Source: Chara braunii (Eukaryota; Streptophyta; Charophyceae; Charales; Characeae). From it: a stretch of DNA of 43,348 nt. Position numbers and translations under genes: made by a program. The notes below the pieces were generated by a model. That model had not been told where the DNA came from, made no database searches, and was given only the letters and a program-made list of their open reading frames with translations. Location: the NCBI GenBank assembly GCA_003427395.1, contig BFEA01000535.1, forward strand, positions 712,774 to 756,121. Direction: 5' to 3'. This document shows, one piece after another, positions 1 to 8,922 of this stretch; position 1 is the first letter of the stretch; every line of letters starts with the position of its first letter.

Positions 1-56
1 GATGGCGAGCTCATATCGGACATATCAGTCACTCACTTGAAAAAGGTTCGACCAAG

Positions 57-57
<1 letters not shown>

Positions 58-95
<38 letters not shown>
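58..95. repeat. (CA)n microsatellite
   Basis: Uninterrupted CA dinucleotide run of about 19 units. It is separated by only 12 bases from the GA run that follows. Confidence 0.97.
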
Positions 96-96
<1 letters not shown>

Positions 97-104
97 GACG
101 CGCG

Positions 105-107
<3 letters not shown>

Positions 108-188
<81 letters not shown>
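108..188. repeat. (GA)n microsatellite
   Basis: Uninterrupted GA run of about 40 units. Any reading frame through it is low complexity (RERE or SLSL) and is not a gene. Confidence 0.97.
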
Positions 189-191
<3 letters not shown>

Positions 192-424
192 CACCAAATG
201 CACAGAAGACAATATCCTCCGTATGAGAGAGTCGGTTTGTGTCTGTTACGAGACTGTGTGAGTTTGTTTGAGCCCATTTTGAGTAGCTTTTGAGTCTGCT
301 TTACTCTGTGTGGTTATTTGAATCTGTGTGAGCATTTCGAGTGATGCTTTCAGTGCTTCTTTGTGCGGGCATTGCCCGCACTGCCTGCACCGCGGGCGCT
401 ATGCTAGTTGTTATTATTATTGTT
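189..424. other. No gene seen; left flank or LTR of element A
   Basis: I see no coding potential here. The stretch may be the upstream part of the 5' LTR of element A, but it does not visibly match the 3' LTR at 10372-11355, so the left LTR border cannot be set. Confidence 0.4.
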
Positions 425-710
425 GGGAGAAGAATAAGATTGGCGAAGTGAAGGAGGAGGAGGAAGGTGGAGAGAGAAGGGGAAATTGTCATTGGTCTTG
501 CTGGTGTACATCTTCTTCTTCTTCTTCTTCTTCTTCTTCTTCTTCTTCTTCTTTCTCTCTCCTCTGTTCTCTATCTCTTTGCAAGTGCTTTCATTTCTTT
601 CGCAATTGGGTGGCATTGTCTTTCATTGTGAATTTTCACTTTGGGAATGACCAGGATCGTAACAGTGCAATCTGGTTATTGTCATCTCGCTATTGCTCAT
701 TTTCCTTGCA
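425..710 (+). mobile_element. Right end of the 5' LTR of gypsy element A (mosaic)
   Basis: The last 44 bases (about 667-710, ending CCTTGCA) are nearly identical to the end of the 3' LTR at 11312-11355 and lie directly before a PBS, which fixes the LTR end at 710. Bases 425-650, however, resemble the end of a different LTR (12484-12670): an A/G-rich run, then an ATTGGTCT.GG.GTACATC stretch, a TTC run and CTCTCTCCTCT. The 5' LTR therefore looks like a recombinant of two LTR families, or the families share U5 sequence. Confidence 0.65.
511..553. repeat. (TCT)n microsatellite
   Basis: About 14 TCT units inside the 5' LTR. A shorter, interrupted TTC run occupies the equivalent place in the LTR at 12575-12612. 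Confidence 0.95.
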
Positions 711-713
711 ATT

Positions 714-735
714 TGGTATCGGAGCTGGTTCGAAC
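714..735 (+). promoter_or_regulatory. Primer-binding site (PBS) of element A
   Basis: TGGTATCGGAGCTGGTTCG begins three bases after the LTR end (710). It resembles the plant LTR-retrotransposon PBS TGGTATCAGAGC, complementary to the 3' end of initiator Met tRNA, with one change in the first 12 bases. The same site follows related LTR ends at 41194 and 42906. Its role is to anneal the tRNA that primes minus-strand DNA synthesis. Confidence 0.85.
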
Positions 736-1104
736 TGCGCTTCATTGGTTCTTCGCAATAGCTGTTTGGTGCTTCGCATGAGGTGTGGGGCAGTGATAAG
801 GCTCGGGCGTTGAACGATTGGCGGCCCAGGGTCGTGTGGGCGCGCCAGGAAGCTATGTGGTGACATTAGGGGTGTATGCTGGATGATGAGAGCTCGCTGA
901 TGTGGCATTTAAGTCGAGGTGGAACTGCATTCTACTGTTCGTTGTGCCGCGGCAATGACCGGTCATCATAAATGCACATCAGGTTGTCGGTGAGAAATCT
1001 GTGGTTGGGGACAGCATTATGAGGTACGGTGCTCTCTTCCTTATCTACCCTCTCCATTACTTCTTACCATGAGGAAGTGAGTTTTGTCTTGAGAGTCCTC
1101 TCAA

Positions 1105-1294
1105 TGTGAGGTGTCGCGAGCGCTCAACCTTGAGAGTCGTCATTCTTCCTGTGCAGCAAGCTGTTGGGAGACGGGTGAAGACTCTGTGAGGTGTCGCGAN
1201 CGGGTGAAGACTCTGTGAGGTGTCGCGAGCGCTCAACCTTGAGAGTCGTCATTCTTCCTGTGCAGCAAGCTGTTGGGAGACGGGTGAAGACTCT
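1105..1294. repeat. 109-bp tandem duplication with an N
   Basis: A segment beginning TGTGAGGTGTCGCGAG starts at 1105 and again at 1214 (period 109). It is repeated almost base for base, with an N at 1200 at the join. This may be a true duplication in the leader or a mis-joined assembly overlap. The single N makes an assembly cause likely. Confidence 0.85.
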
Positions 1295-2101
1295 GAAGGG
1301 CCCTGGACGCAGCACTCGGGTTATGGTCACCATGCCAACCCGCTGGGACTAGTACACACATGCTTTGCCGCAAGTCCTTGGTTCTGCTGCTGTGCAATAG
1401 AGGTCATGCAGGGCATGCCAGCCCTTTGAACAGAGATGCTTACCAAACCGTTTTAAATATTTCTGGCGGGGACTCGGTGTTGACTCTGGCTGTGATCGTC
1501 GTCCTGTTTGCGCCGTTAAATACTTCCTGAGGATCTTGGGGGCTGTCCTTAAACTGCCTCTTGATCAGCCAGATCAAACCAGGTGTAAGGCTCGTTGCAT
1601 GCGAGGATAAACAAGGTGCAGGGGCTGGCAGGTCCAGCGTAGACTTGGGGCACAGGGGTGGGCCGGATTGCACACCTTCAGACACGCTGCTCAACCAGAT
1701 GCTTAGGACGTCGACACAAAGTGACTACTCAAGAGGGATAAAGGGGGAGGGTTGGATTCCGGTAACTGTTCGCTGAGGCATTAATCAGATAAACTGCCAT
1801 CCAACATACATCTCTGCAGGAAATATTATTTTTATTTTTTATTATTTAGTTGTTACGAACTTGACTGACAACTAACAGACAGCTGCAGATAGATAGTAAA
1901 TCCTTGCTGCATGCAATCTGTTTCAGAGTAATCTAAAAATAGATTTGGCATTCCCTGTAGGACCTGACATTGATTGCTGGTTACCACTTGACTACTTCTT
2001 CTTAGGCTTACCGAATTTAGAGTCAAACATTAATCGGTTGTGTGTCATGCTGAGGTAGGATCCAGTGTGGGTTCTCGTTTAGACTACACACACTATAGCT
2101 C
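1295..2101. other. Remaining leader, no gene seen
   Basis: Part of the element-A leader. Bases 1440-1480 still align by eye with the family copy at about 41765-41815. Downstream of that point no second copy is available in this window for comparison. No coding signal was found. Confidence 0.5.
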
Positions 2102-3992
2102 ATGCGTGAAGCTGTCAATAGTGAGGAGGAGGAAGAACTAATCGAAGACCTCAGGGTAACTCGTAGAACCGATCTCAGTCGTTCACTCACCTTCCAGGAG
2201 TTAGGTCCGGGAGATGAAAGGAGGCTGCGAAGGGAAGCCAAGGCAAGGGAGATATTGCGGAGAGCAAGAGCAGCTGCAGCTAGTGCTAGGGCTAGGACCG
2301 AGGTCAGCACAGGCACAACTATGGCTACTTCTTCCATAGTGTCACAAGCCGTGTCCCAGGCCTCTTCGTCAGGAACGAGTCCGGGTACCCAAGGTATGGT
2401 TAGTCAATCTGTTGGCTTGCAAGTCAGCCAACAACCGCAACTCTCAGCAGAGGATTATGAGATCCTCCAGACAGAAGAACTGCATAATGAGTTGCAAAAG
2501 CAACTGAGAGAGGCAGCGGAGAGAAGACAAAGGGTTATACATAGAAAATCTAGACTACGGAGTAGAAGACAAGAGCTAAGCAAATTAGAAGCATTAGATG
2601 GGTCAACACTTGATCCTGCTATGCAAGCGCTGCGTAACTCGCTGCTTTGCGTAGCGGAAACGCAGGTTGTTCAGAAGGAAGTGCTGGTTGAACTAGTGGC
2701 AGGCCAGAGACAAATTATGGCTGCATTGCAGGCTCCTCGTCCTATGATGATGAGACAACCTCATTATGTTGTTGCTCCCCCTTTGGTCGCGGGTCCCTCA
2801 GTGACGCCGTCGCCTGTAGGGCCCTCTTTCTCACCTATGTATGGCATTCCTCTTTTAAGTATTCAACCAGTAGTTAGTGGTCCGGTTCTTATCTCTTCTT
2901 CTGTACCATCGAGGACGGTGGCAGCTACAGTGCCATTGTCTGGACAGGCTCAGGTTAGCACGCAGCAACCTGTCACTGCAGCAATCGCCTGGGCAGATCC
3001 AACCTATGTAGTGGATGCCCAAGATACGCTTGTTGAGTCTTAAGCCCTTCTCTATGGACAGGAAGAAGGACGAGGACCTGGACACCTGGGTAAGGACTGC
3101 GCCTACCTATGTGAGGCACAAGCTCACCAGGCCAGAGCAGGAAGTCACGGTTGCTGCTTCCTTTTTAGAGGGATCGACAGCGTGTTGGTTGAATGGGTTA
3201 GTGCAGCAACAAGGCTACGGTCATATTTTCGATGCCTGGGCCCAGGCCTAGACATTGGAAGACTTAATACGGACTGTGTATAATAGGTGGCATGACCCTC
3301 AAGGGGCTCAGAAGGCCACCGACGCAATCAACAATCTTTGTGCCAAAAGGTACAAGAATGTCCGCGAACGCACAAACACCGTAGAACGTCTGCTCGTGGT
3401 ACCTGGTGTGCGCTACGACCAGCAGGTACTCCTCACAGATTACCTGAGATGTCTGCATGTAGAGGTTAAGACTAAGCTGGTGGATGAGGCCTACGTTGAC
3501 CAACATAACTTCGCCTCTTTCACGCATCAGAGTTAGGGAGATGGTAGGAAGAAGAGACTTCCCCAGGATTGGAAGAAGAAAGGTCAACTAATGTCCGTCG
3601 ACCATGATGGTCAGACGACTGAAATTGACGACTTCTCATACCTTGGGGAAGAGACAGAGCATGATGGGGCTAACGAGACTTCGGATGGGGGAGTCGTGGT
3701 GCCTATCAAAGAAAAGGCTAGGGGGACCGGGAAGAAGAAGGTAGGCCGGTCTACGGGTCAGGGCGACCAAGAAACACCCGCATGGGTAAAACTTGGTTTA
3801 GATTATGAGGTATGGAGGGACCGAGTTGCTAGGGGCACATGCATGAACTGTGGCAACTATGGCCACATGTCGAGAACCTGTCAAAGCAAGAAGGTCACCA
3901 CGAGGGTAGTCGCTCCAACGGTAGTGGGCTTATCCTCGAACCCTGGCAGTGCTTCTGCTAGCACTTCGCAGGGAAACACCTCGGGCCAGTAG
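2102..3992 (+). pseudogene. Element A gag (capsid and nucleocapsid), broken
   Basis: Gag packages the element RNA into virus-like particles. The first open segment (2102-3043) has a basic and acidic helical N-terminus, likely coiled coil, with Q-, S- and P-rich stretches. A frame change near 3015-3043 leads into a capsid-like part (3015-3536) with a W-rich Ty3/gypsy gag style (LDTWVRTAPTYVRHKL, then ASFLEGSTACWL). In-frame TAG stops lie at 3249 and 3534. The third segment (3591-3992) ends with a CCHC zinc knuckle, CMNCGNYGHMSRTC (3840-3881), which fits C-x2-C-x4-H-x4-C for RNA binding. A further TAG at 3990 closes it. The order leader, gag, protease fits Ty3/gypsy. The start at 2102 is the first ATG of the long frame. 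It cannot make a full Gag as it stands. Confidence 0.8.
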
Positions 3993-4105
3993 GAGTGTTG
4001 GCCGCTCTTACTCGCGCTGAAGTGGTAATGTTGCCTTCCCCATTTCAGGCGTTGGCTAAGGCTAGTGACCCATACATCGCCCCATAGACACATTCAGACC
4101 CAGCA

Positions 4106-4598
4106 ATGCTCTGTTTGAGAGATGTGTCTGATTCCCTAGAAGAGTTACAGACTGAGTGGTCAGGGAAGGACCCTAGAGACTCTTGGGCGATGATCAGTAG
4201 AGGTCCTAAGGGTGAACATTTCGTGGTAGAGGTCAATGTAGGTGGCCGCAAAGTGGCTGCCTTCGCAGACATAGGCTCTACACGAAATTTCATTAGTCGT
4301 GCTTGTGTGGACAGACTGCGCTTAGGGGACCAAGTACAGCGGCTTATCAGAACTGTAGCTTCTACGCTAGCCAACAAGCACCAAATGGTAGTTCATAACT
4401 GTAGCTTCTACGCTAGCCAACAAGCACCAAATGGTAGTTAAAGACTATGTCAATGACGTAGTCTGTTCCTTCTCTTATGGAGGAGGGGAAGTGAGACACA
4501 AAATTTCATTCCTCGTTAGCGACGAATTGCCATTTGACATGTTGCTAGGTATGTACTACCTCGAGGTCGCTCAACCTCAGTTCGATTAGGATAGAAAG
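4106..4598 (+). pseudogene. Element A aspartic protease, broken
   Basis: A retropepsin-type protease cleaves the Gag-Pol precursor. The motif here is FADIGSTRNFI (Asp codon 4268-4270), followed by an S/A-C-V-D-x-L stretch, as expected for Ty3/gypsy proteases. The usual D-T/S-G triad reads D-I-G (codon ATA). The frame is then broken by a 46-bp tandem duplication at 4351-4439, not a multiple of three. The coding sequence resumes downstream (LPFDMLLGMYYLE, about 4529-4563) in another frame. TAG stops flank it at 4085 and 4587. It lies directly between gag and reverse transcriptase. Confidence 0.7.
4351..4439. repeat. 46-bp tandem duplication inside the protease
   Basis: The unit beginning AACTGTAGCTTCTACGC at 4351 recurs at 4397, identical over 43 bases. 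Since 46 is not a multiple of three it shifts the protease frame. This is a clear inactivating event in element A. Confidence 0.95.
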
Positions 4599-5458
4599 GT
4601 GTTGATCCACAAGCTGCCCAACAACAGAACCGTTAGATTGCATAAGTTTAAAGCTACCAGTCTAGTGGAAAACTACGGGTGCATGTGCGCCACATCCTTC
4701 TATAACTACTATAAGCAGAACCGCGAGGAAGGTATGTATCTAGTCTTTGTCTCTGAGAAAGGGGAGGTCGTAAAAACACCCCCAGAGATAGAATCAGTCG
4801 TCGCACAATATTCCGACCCTTTTTAGGAGCCCACAGGCGTGGCGGAAAGGAGTAGTCCATGCAATAGAGGTTGTACCAGGTAGTAATGTGCCTAGAGGAC
4901 CAATCTATAGGATGTCTCCTGTGGAGTTGGATGAGCTCCGCCGCCAGCTCAAGGAGCTCACAAAAAATGGATGGATTCAGCCTAGTATCTCCCCTTACGA
5001 TGCGCCAGTCTTATTTGTCCCTAAGAAGGGAGGTACCTTAAGGATGTGCATTGACTACAGGGGGCTCAATGCCATCACCGTTAAGGACGTAGAGCCCCTA
5101 CCCCGCATTGACGACCTATTGGATAGAATGCAGGGATGCCGATACTTTACCAAGATAGATCTAAAGTCCGGATACAATCAAATTGCCATTAGACCTGATG
5201 ACCAACACAAAACCGCTTTTCATACCAGGTACGGTCTGTACGAGTTTGTGGTGATGCCCTTTGGCCTATGCAATGCCCCAGAGGCATTCCAGCACACCAT
5301 GAATAGGATATTTCATGATTACTTAGACAAGTTTATTGTCATGTACCTCGACGATATCCTTATCTTTAGTAGGACTGTAGAGGAGCACGCTGAGCATTTG
5401 AAAACAGTGCTAGGTCTCCTAAGACCACCAATACAAGGTAAACTTGGAGAAATGTGAG
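4599..5458 (+). pseudogene. Element A reverse transcriptase, N-terminal part
   Basis: Ty3/gypsy reverse transcriptase copies the element RNA into DNA. The segment 4599-4826 is the pol linker. From about 4845, IEVVPGSN and [14 protein letters not shown] lead into the RT fingers. [42 protein letters not shown] and [10 protein letters not shown] follow in the family order, and the catalytic YLDD is at 5344-5355. A one-base insertion near 5424-5430 shifts the frame just before the thumb, and the LINE insertion after 5458 cuts the domain. The thumb continues at 8163. Stops at 4587 and 4824 also lie upstream. The identification is secure from motif order, and the gene is dead. Confidence 0.93.
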
Positions 5459-5479
5459 CTCATGTTAACAGCATCAGGC

Positions 5480-7507
5480 AGACCTGCATCGAGCGATGAT
5501 TGGATTCTTAAACCTGCGCTGGAGAAGCTGGCATGCTGGAATGATCAACGCACCTCCTTGATTGGTAGGGCATTAAGGATTAACAGCGTGGTGGTGGCCG
5601 CTCTATGGTACAAATCTGTTGTATGGGCACTCAGCAAGAATGCACTACGGTCGCTATGTAATCCAACCCAAAGATAAAGGGGGCTTGGGGATTCTGGATC
5701 CCGGTACTCAGACCACAGCACTAATGGTTCAATGGATTAAGAGGCTGGTGCTCTTACATGACCTTCCCTGGTACCCCTTGGCGCTGGAACAGATTGCCCG
5801 GTTGGCCCCATACGCACCGCGAACAGTCGACCCCCTGACTTGGCTAGAAGACCGTTTCTGGTCGCTCCCACGACGCCCCCCCACTGTTCAGACCATGAGC
5901 CGGGGTGCAGCCCCGGGTGACCTGGTCAAGGATGATTTATGGATCTGATGTTTGCGAGCTTGGCGCCAGCTCCCGCTCCCAGAGAAGCCCGGGCCAACCA
6001 GGTGGGAAGAGGCGGCTAGACAACCCCTGCATGGGAACAGAAACATCACGGACCGAAACGGAAGGATTTTCTGTAGCTCGGGCACCCCCTGGAGCAGCTG
6101 GGTTAAAAATGGCATACTTAGAGTTAAAGATATCTGGGACCCAGAAAACAAGGACTGGAAAACGGCGCCACAGATGAGGACGTCATTGAAGCACTGTCAC
6201 AACATAGAAAGAAATCTGGAACAACTGATTTTCGCAATCCTTCTGGACTGGGTGCGCATTTTGCGCAAGGGACCAAGGCTAGTGGAAGGGGATTGGGTTG
6301 CAGCCCCGGGAGACCCGGAAAGTGTACGGAGCGTCGTAGAAGTACGAGCAGATGAAACACGGGTAAACCTCTTCTATAAAGGAACCGGCAACGTGCTAAC
6401 CAGATACACCCCGGACGTGACGAGATGGTGGCGGAACGCTGATCTGCATAGGATCCGGGTGTTAAAAAATAAGGAAGATTGGATAGCATACCGGCCGCAG
6501 ACCAGCCTTGCAGATCTCCCCTTTGACCCTGACGAATGGCAATGGCCCCCTGCGCGTAGAACTCGGGTGACTAAGCATGTAATGCTTCCGTGCCTGTCTG
6601 TGAAGGCCACGTACCGATTACTGCGCCCCAGAGTCAACTTGAAAGACATTGTCAAAACCCGTTGGAGGACCCATTTGAATGTGGGGGTCGACGCCATCCG
6701 CCCCTCACGCGAGCTAGGCCGGCAAAGCTGGCCTCGCTACAATGGCAGATAGAACATCGCTGCCTCCTCACCAATGACTGGCTAATAGATCGCACATACT
6801 TGGAACAGAAAGGCCTGGCGCTCCCATGGTGTAAGTCGTGCCACATGGCGTTCCCCTTCCGCAAGATCCCGGAAACAATTGAACATATGTTCTTGCAGTG
6901 TCCGGGGGCTGTCCTCACATGGTGTTGGTGGGACAGAATCTGGAACCTGCTGGGTACGGGCTCTACCTGGCTATGGGACTGGAGGGCGATTCTATGCGAA
7001 ACATGGACCTCCCCCTCAGATAGCTCCTTCGAAAATAACATGTTTAAGATAGGGAGGAGATCCGTCCTATGGGCCATTTGCCTGAGACGCTGCATACATG
7101 CCATGGAAGGGGTCCGCATAGCCAGGGAGGAAATGACGGACATGGTCAAACAATATGTACACCAGGATCTTATGGCACAATGGCAGAAAGTTAAAAGTCA
7201 GTTGGATCTGTTCCAGACACCAAAAGACATAAAACAAAAAATCCAACGGTTTTCAGGGGATTGGCTGGGCAGCGAGCACAAAGGTCGGATCGCCTTCATC
7301 GTGTGGGATGGCAGTTGCACCCAGGAAGGCAAAGAAGGCATCGATGATGGTAATTCAGGGACGATCAAGAGAGATTATCATATCTGTTTCAGGGATTGGA
7401 CAACGGTGGATCCAAGAATTCCGTTGCGGCCTCCCTTGGACTTTCCTGACCCCTTTCCCCCCCATCAGCAGACCATGGTAGACACGCAATGGTATGGGGT
7501 GGTATGA
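5480..7507 (+). pseudogene. LINE ORF2, C-terminal part (RT thumb and zf-RVT)
   Basis: Only the C-terminal part of a LINE polyprotein remains, with no endonuclease and no RT palm. The beginning shows the region just after the palm: ACWNDQRTSLIGRALRINSV, then a frame change, then KGGLGILDP (about 5680-5706). The zf-RVT zinc-binding domain follows, with CKSCH at 6830 and H-M-F-L-Q-C ending at 6901 (a C-x2-C ... H-x3-C pattern), typical of plant LINEs. Open segments at 5619-5948, 5952-6752 and 6590-7507 lie in different frames, so there are at least two frameshifts. The frame ends at the TGA near 7505. It cannot encode an active LINE. Confidence 0.85.
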
Positions 7508-8141
7508 GTAAGCTTGCAGTGTCAATAAAGGGGGTAGGGGTGGGAGGAACCAGGGTAGGATAGCACCCCGGACTCCAGGGCAATTTATGAGGGCAGGAAT
7601 ATCCCACATCTCGGTGTTCTGCTGAGAGCCCAACCCTGTCCAAAAAAAGAAGTCTTCAAACAGCAACAAGTCCAGCTCTTTTCCTCCCCGCACAAGCGAG
7701 TCTAATGCTGGGGAGGGAGGGGGAGGACATTTAGGTCAGTACCCCCCCGCCCCCATAGTCTGTTATTGGTGGATCTTCAATGGTTTAGGGGCACAATCTA
7801 CATAGTCATTAAGCTGCAGAGGATCAATTTGTTGTATCTGTAGGGGGGACGGGAGCTAGGTCGTCATGCATTTCGGGCGCCAGCAGCAAGGCTGAAGAGG
7901 CCCCTTCTTCCCCCCTCTCTGGTTACTCATATTCTTGCGCAGTTAATCCCCTGTTCTCAGGGTAATCAATGTTGGCAGAATGATGAGGAAATCTTCAGAA
8001 GGAAATCAATGGCTTTGTTAAGGGACGCTGGACCCGTTTTCCAGTAGGTGTTGCTCCCCACTAATAGATGGAGCCTCCCCGGGGCAGATAGAGGCGTCTG
8101 CTCATACCAGCACCCCTAGCTCCCAAACGGGCAGTTTTTTC
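7508..8141 (+). other. LINE 3' UTR
   Basis: Non-coding tail between the ORF2 stop and the poly-A. It contains GGGACGCTGGACCCG (8020-8034) followed by TTTTCCAG, a small hairpin module. Related modules recur at 15557-15605 and, inverted, at about 29543-29572, suggesting other LINE tail fragments in the window. Confidence 0.7.
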
Positions 8142-8162
8142 AAAAAAAAAAAAAAAAAAGAG
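8142..8162 (+). repeat. LINE poly-A tail and 3' junction
   Basis: Eighteen A residues (8142-8159), then GAG and the resumed gypsy RT codons at 8163. The left junction also reads GAG at 5456-5458. Confidence 0.9.
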
Positions 8163-8922
8163 TTTGGTCGCACCAAGATCTTGTACTTGGGTCATGAAAT
8201 CTCCACGGATGGGTTAAGGCCGGATGATGCCAAAGTGGCCAGCATACGAGACTGGCCCAAGCCTCAAACTTACTGTGGTCCAATCGTTTTTGGGGATGAC
8301 GGGCTACTATCGTCCGTTTGTTAAAAACTGTAGTACTATAGCTTCCCCATTAACAAATTTTACTCGACTTGACACCCTTTGGGAGTGGACTGAAGAGTGC
8401 GAGGCAAGCTTCAAGAAATTGAAGTATGCTCTGACACACTACGAGGTCCTCAAACTTATGGATTCTGATAAGCCATTTGTTGTGACCACAGACGCCAACC
8501 AATATGGCTTAGGCGCGGTCCTTGAGCAAAAGGAGGGGCCAAAGTTGAGACCCGTCGAGTATATGAGTAAGAAGATGTCGTCTCAAAAGCTAGCGAAGTC
8601 CATGTATGAGCGCGAGCTTTATGCTCTCTATAGAGCATCGGTCCACTGGAGACACTATCTCCTAGGCAAATTCTTCTACTTGGGATCTGACCATGAGACC
8701 TTGCGCTGAATCAAGACACAACCTGTACTCTATGACGCATTCAAGCGGTGGATTCAAGTGATAGACATGTATGACTATCAACTTGATCTAATCAAGGGAG
8801 AGTACAACAAAGTAGTTGATGCACTATCACAACGGGCAGACTATATGGGCGCGTTAGTAACTGAATTTGGCATATCTGACGATCTAACTCAATCATTGGT
8901 GGAAGCCTATCAGGAAGATTGA
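8163..8922 (+). pseudogene. Element A RT thumb and RNase H, broken
   Basis: This continues the interrupted pol. It opens with FGRTKILYLGHEISTDGLRP (thumb), and a one-base frameshift near 8265-8270 follows. FLGMTGYYRPFVKNCS then leads to the RNase H domain: VTTDANQYGLGAVLEQ keeps the first catalytic Asp, YERELYAL keeps the Glu, and LGSDHETLR keeps the next Asp. A TGA at 8707, where Trp is expected, breaks the frame. ADALSQR-like sequence (VVDALSQRADYMG, about 8815-8850) marks the end of RNase H, and another TGA is at 8920. RNase H removes the RNA strand of the hybrid during replication. The catalytic residues are kept although the reading frame is not. Confidence 0.88.

Larger units (their letters stand above)
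736..2101 (+). other. 5' leader (untranslated) of element A
   Basis: About 1.37 kb between PBS and gag with no long reading frame. Related leaders occur at 41214-41818 and 42923-43348, so this is element sequence and not host DNA. All three carry the 12-bp palindrome ATGACCGGTCAT (here 955-966), followed by a conserved block with TCTGTGGTTGGGG. The length and the conserved palindrome suit a retroelement packaging and dimerisation region, but that function is inferred. Confidence 0.7.
5459..8159 (+). mobile_element. 5'-truncated LINE inserted in element A reverse transcriptase
   Basis: About 2.7 kb interrupts the RT of element A. The gypsy coding sequence stops at ...KCE (5458) and resumes with FGRTKILYLG at 8163. 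The insert begins in mid-gene, at the end of a LINE reverse transcriptase, and ends in an 18-base poly-A (8142-8159), the hallmark of target-primed reverse transcription with 5' truncation. GAG flanks both sides (5456-5458 and 8160-8162), so any target duplication is very short. The LINE is on the same strand as its host. Confidence 0.92.

Noticed and set aside
29-277. Open frames over the CA/GA repeats
   Set aside because: Pure dinucleotide repeats translate into alternating residues with no protein character.
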